Source of the DNA: Owenia fusiformis | Lineage: Eukaryota > Annelida > Polychaeta > Sabellida > Oweniidae | Length of the DNA stretch: 64,000 nt | Direction: 5' to 3' | Assembly (NCBI GenBank): GCA_903813345.2 | Contig: CAIIXF020000007.1 | Span: forward strand, 1,925,730-1,989,729 | Shown: positions 41,701 through 47,700 of the stretch, piece by piece | Position numbering within the stretch: position 1 is the first letter of the stretch | Layout of the letters: each line of letters opens with the position of its first letter | Notes under the pieces: generated by a model | What the model was told of the DNA's origin: nothing | What the model saw: the letters and a program-made list of their open reading frames with translations, nothing else | The model's database searches: none | Translations under genes and position numbers: made by a program

Positions 41701-44700
41701 TTTTTGCAATCATGAAATAATGAACATATGATGTTTGGTTTTGTTTTTACAATTTTTCATATTACAAGATGAAAGGCATGGTTCAAGTCAATAAAAATTA
41801 CTTACTCTATCTCCATTTTTGTGTTTACTTCTGTCAGTTAAATATTGTAGCATGTTCAAACTGTTTTACTGTTTTACAATTGTGTTTAAATATTATCATT
41901 ATTAAATCATAAAACATTCTACATTGTTCAGTACATATTGTATTCCTTTTAAAGGACAAAGAAAATGTATGTTCCGTAACAACAAAATGAGTACTGTATC
42001 TATGAATAATATTTATGCTTGCATATGAGAGACTTGCATATTTTGTTGACTTGCATTTACATTTTCTTATGAATTCCATTTTATTGATATTTAGATGTTT
42101 GTGCCCTAAATTTTGAAAAAATGAATTCAGTCTCAATATAAATAATTGAACCCAATGTATATGCATTTCCATTATTGGACATTATTCAAATATTTCATGC
42201 TGCTTATTGTTAATTTTGTTTTTCCCATCACCAATCAAAGTTTCAGGTAACTCATTCTTGAACTTTTCACAATAGTTAGTGGTTTAGTTACTCAAAATGA
42301 CTGAATGACAGAATGTTCATTTCATTAAATTTGTTGTGGATTTGGTGTTTGTGAACATAGTACAACTTCTGATATTTTACTTAACTTGACTTCTCTAAGG
42401 AAAGGGATTTTTTGTTGCCTTAAATGTATCGCATGAATAGTAGCTGCCATTGAGGGAAATAGTGAAAAAATAATTTCCCCAAGAGATATTCCTGCCCTTT
42501 TATCCATTAATAATTCCCGAAAATATGGCAGTCACTATTTGTTTTATTATGTGCCCAATATGTATTTCATAAAAAACAATTTAACATGATTCCTTGTGCT
42601 GGTGGCTTCTTACAGGCATACAAAGGATTGAACTAGTTGAACTAGTTTAAACTTGTTTGACTTGTCACATGACATAACTGGTCATTAGTATGTTTCATTT
42701 CCCTGTTGGCATTGATTTAGATTCTTCCAGGGAATTTGTGCATTTGTTCCATATCATGAAATACCATCATAATCATAAATAAGCTTATGAGAATTCTGTA
42801 TACATATGGGGTATATAATAATATTTCATATTATATAGGTAGGTGCCTGTTGTACATTCACAAATTCTGAACACCTTATACTATCCTTATAGTAGGATAA
42901 CATATCTCAAAGTTGACCTTTATTTGTTAATTTGGTCAATTATTTCCTACAGTTTTCTAAATGTAGATTCTATGGGAAGCAGACTTTTCATCTTCCATTA
43001 AGTTGATTTAATTCCATATATCTTAAAAATAATTTTTCTTGTAAATCTAATTTTGGCAAAGATAATTTTGCTCTCAATATCTCAATAACTATTTTTAAAT
43101 TACATGTAGCTTCTTTCTTTTCTTCAAATTGGTTCAAAAATTATAATTTTTCTGATTTTGATACTGCAGCATCTATTATGACATATAAAAAGATGAAAAC
43201 AACTGAAATCTAATTTTGCACAAACATTTAAAAACATTACTGAAACTAAACGGACTCAATAAACCCCTGAATATAGCAGATCTAATAATAAACTCTCATA
43301 CCAGTATTTATTCTTCATAAAATCCACTACATAATAATATGTTATTAAATCGAGGTAAAGCATCATAGCTAATTGACATATACATGTACAGTATGTGATT
43401 GAAAACTCGGGTATAAATATTAAAATAAAAAAATGTTCAAGTTATTTTATGAGAATTTATTATTGTACCCTCGTATATATATGTGAACTTGCATTGTTGT
43501 TTCTAGCACTGAAGCATTCCCCATCTAAGAAAAAGGGAGCCTCTAGGAACAGGTCTATGACTGAGACAGAAACCAGAGCTCCAGAAAAACTCAGAACTAG
43601 TAGTTTAGGTCCAAATGATGAAAGAGGTAGGTTATTTTTCTAATTTAGATGTTACGTTATTTGTGGATGTAATATTATTTTTATGGCGGATGTTGCATTC
43701 AACTTCAAGGCAAATTACTCGATGGATTCATTTGAAATTTCCAGGGGTGTTTCCAGAGAGGAAGATCTAGAATCGATATGTTGTTTTTAGTATGCTGGGT
43801 AAATGTAAAGGTTGCCATGTTTGGATTTTAAATATATTGACCTTGTTCCTTATTTCGTATGATGTCATATGTATTTCCTATGAACAGTAGGTCTTCTGTA
43901 AATTCATTAAGGCCAACTGCCCTGGTACCCTTTGCATTCGTTTGACTTCGCTTGGTAAAAGAGAGCTTTGTCTGTAGTTTAACTAGCCGTGCATGCAGGG
44001 TTCTGCACTGGCCAACTGGTATAGTCTTGTTTCTCATTTAGTTATTTTTAATGATTGGTCAACTTAACTTAACACAGGTGCAATAGGTGGCAGGCCAGAT
44101 TTATTACCAACCTCATCAACGCCACCACCAACATTTGCGGAGTCGCAAGCCGAGGCTCTCCATGACAGGATGTCACATGACAGGGTGTCAGCCAATGGGC
44201 AGCCAGCAGTTAGTGTTAGATTGTCAAGTTCAGCAGTTTCAGCAACTATGTCAAAGTAAGTGGAAAAGTGGATGTGAACCAAATATTGAAAATGGAGAAT
44301 TTTGTATTTCTTGCAAATTTTGAAGCAATTGACCTCATTTTGCTAATTAAATTTTTAAATTGCCCTCAAAAAAATCTAAAATTCTAAACCAAGATATTCA
44401 GACATAAGCAAATGAACTGTTATGCACTTAAACGATGATTTATTGATTCTAGGAAAGTTAATTTGTTTGAATTCTAGAATTTCAAACTATTCCATGTTAC
44501 AGGACCCAAGAAAGTATCACTTCGTCAAATACAACATCATCCTACCATACTGCAGATAGTGAAATCCAGTCTAGCCGCTCCCCTATACACAGTCTGTCTG
44601 AGTCAACCCCCACCCACACAGAGTTCACTGAGGGTACCCCTAGCTACACTGCCTCTAGTCCCAGCTGCTCCAGTGACGTTTTAGGTGAGTAATCCTCAAT

Positions 44701-47700
44701 CAAAACATGGACATATTCTGCATATACAATAATCTCTCGCTATGATATCGGGCTGATCTACTGGAAGTTTTCATTGGCGTCGGAAGGGGGAGGCCACTGG
44801 GGGCGACTGGCTACCCCCCCTAAAAACACATTTTTTCTTGTTTTTATTATTGGGAATGTTGTCCTGAGATATGTTTAGAATGCACCAGAGAGGGTCTTTT
44901 GAAAATTTTCTGGGGGCATGCTCCCTGATACCCCTAGTGCGGCGCTCTTCACGCATAACCCTCCATACCCAAAAGTCGCCCCCTCCCTTGGCAAATCCTT
45001 CTGACGCCCCTGGTTTTGATTATTATGTCACCACCAAAAGTGGTGACATATTGTTATGGTCTCTGTTTTTTTGCGACGGCGGTTGGTGGTTGGCGTCCGG
45101 CGTCTGGCGTCCGGCGTCTGTAACAATTTCTTACAACTTCCTATAACTTAACAAATACTGTTTAGACTGACTTCAATTTTTTTCTAAATCATCTACATGT
45201 TCTCAGAAGTTCAAATCTGACTTTAGATTTGACATTTGACCTTCAATGACCTTCTCAAGGTCAAAAAGGTCTTTTTTCAACTTGCTTCACATTGACTAAA
45301 TTTTTTTTCAAAATCATCTACATGTTCTCAGAAATTCAAATCTGACTTTAGATTTGACATTTGACCTTCAAATTTGACTTAAGATTTGACATTTGACCTT
45401 CAATGACCTTCTCAAGGTCAAAAAAGGTCAAAAAGGTGTGTTTTCAACTTGCTTCAAATTGACTAAATTTTTTTTTCAAAATCATCTACGTGTTCTCAGA
45501 AATTCAAATCTGACTTAAGATTTGACATTTGACCTTCAATGACCTTCTCAAGGTCAAAAAAGGTCAAAAAGGTCTGTTTTCAACTTGCTTCAAATTGACT
45601 AAAAAAAAATTTCAAAATCACCTATGTATTCTCAGAAATTCAAATCTGACTTTAGATTTGACTTAAGATTTGACATTTGACCTTCAATGACCTTCTCAAA
45701 GTCAAAAAAGGTCAAAAAGGTCTTTTTTCAACTTGCTTCAAATTGACTAAATTTTTTTTTCAAAATCATCTACATGTTCTCAGAAATTCAAATCTGACTT
45801 TAGATTTGACATTTGACCTTCAATGACCTTCTCAATGTCAAAAAAGGTCAAAATGGTATTTTTTCATCTTGCTTCAAATTGACTAAATTTTTTATTCAAA
45901 ATCATCTACATGTTCTCAGAAATTCAAATATGACTTTAGATTTGACTTTAGATTTGACATTTGACCTTCAGTGACCTTCTCAAGGTCAAAAAAGGTCAAA
46001 AAGGTCTTTTTTCAACTTGCTTCAAATTGACTAATTTTTTTTTCAAAATCATCTACATGTTCTCAGAAATTCAAATCTGAATTTAGATTTGACATTTGAC
46101 CTTTAATGACCTTCTCAAGGTCAAAAAAGGTCAAAAAGGTCTGTTTTCAACTTGCTTCAAATTGACCCAATTTTTTTTTCAAAATCATCTACATCTTTTC
46201 AGAAGTTCAAATTTGACTTAACAAGTTCTCAGAAGTTCAAATCTGACTTTAAATTTGACCTTTGACCTTCAATGACCTTCTCAAGGTCAAAAAGGTCTTT
46301 TTCAACTTGCTTCAAATTGACTAATTTTTTTTCAAAATCATCTACATGTTCTCAGAAGTTCAAATCTGACTTTAGATTTGACATTTGACCTTCAATGACC
46401 TTGAAAAGGTAAAAAAGGTCTTTTTTCAACTTGCTTCAAATTTACTTAATTTTTTTTCAAAATCATCTACATGTTCTCAGAAGTTCAAATCTGACTTTAG
46501 ATTTGACATTTGACCTTCAATGACCTTCTCAATGTCAAAAAAAGTCAAAGAGGTATTTTTTCAACTTGCTTCAAATTGAAGAATTTTTTTTTCAAAATCA
46601 TCTACATGTTCTAAGAAGTTCAAATCAAACCTTCTTAAGGTCAAAAGGTATTTTCCAACTTGCTTTAAATTGACCAAATTGTTTTAGGTGGTGACATTTT
46701 GTCATGTTAATGCCTTGTTCATTTTGTGCAAATACCATTATGCAGACACCTTATTTACTCAGTTGGATATTATGAGCCTGGAGTATGGAACCAACACTCA
46801 TTTTTAACTGAGCTATACTGGATGTTCAAGGATATTCATATACATGTTGTTGACATTTATGTTCTCTTGAATAAATGAGGCAATAAATATTCTTTACAAT
46901 AAATATTCTTTACAATACTACTGTTTCACTTCAGACACTTCAGATTTTGACATTACAGATGGCTCCATCAACACTACAGCACAAACAATAGTCGAGAAGA
47001 CAACCATTATGACATCATCACTCATGACGGCAGGTGAACCCAGTAATTCTCCAGCCTCTAAATCTATTGAGTTGGAGAAGTCAGGTGACGACAAAGAGGA
47101 AGAGGAGAATACGGAAACTGAAGTGGTAGGTCGCTAGTGTATTTTTTTGCTTCATAGATAGATTAAAGCATTCTGCATCATGATTAGTCTTCTAGTCTAC
47201 TGATCTTCTAGTCTTTACTGGTCACCTTTGGAATAAACTAAAATAAGTGCTTGGTCGGTTATTGTCAGGAATGCAGAAATGCACATCAATTTAGGACTTC
47301 CATAGTGTTATTCTATCTAAAATTCAAAAAACATTTTCTCTGTAGTCTGAAAGCAGCCTGACACCTAATACAGTGGATTTCCATTTCACAAATCTTAATG
47401 AATATACATACAGAACTTTTTTGTATAAACTGTTAGATGATAATGAAACTATTAGTTTATTCCATGGTGTCCACTCTTATCTTGCATTAATGTTGTACAT
47501 AGTTGTGCTAACTTTTGTCTTGATCATAAAATAGCCCCAAGTAAAATATAATTTATTTTACATGTCATACTCTTACATGTAACACTTATTTAAATTATTC
47601 ATAGAAACCAGAGGCTATCAGTGAATTACTAGCCACATTCCTCTTTTTGAGATACAAGTCAAACTTTTGCAAAATATGAAATTATGTTAGGGGGAGGGGT

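Larger units (their letters stand above)
33882..43506 (+). other. PIP5K1: PIP5K1 intron 10 (9.6 kb)
   Basis: Contains the 34-bp array at 34680, 27-bp array at 35646, possible MITE at 36905, a degenerate GTGTACTA-rich stretch at 37640-37970, the candidate cassette exon at 38306 and an element at 39559. Stretches 33882-34600, 35250-35640, 36330-36900, 37350-37640, 38363-39558 and 39696-43506 show nothing else. Confidence 0.75.
44685..46934 (+). other. PIP5K1: PIP5K1 intron 13
   Basis: Intron of 2.25 kb, nearly all transposon-derived: a 241-bp element at 44772 immediately followed by the satellite-bearing element at 45024-46725. Confidence 0.8.

Noticed and set aside
44087-44323. Alternative plus-strand frame and a minus-strand frame over PIP5K1 exon 12
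   Set aside because: Shadow frames of a GC-richer exon; only the phase-1 frame joins correctly with exons 11 and 13.
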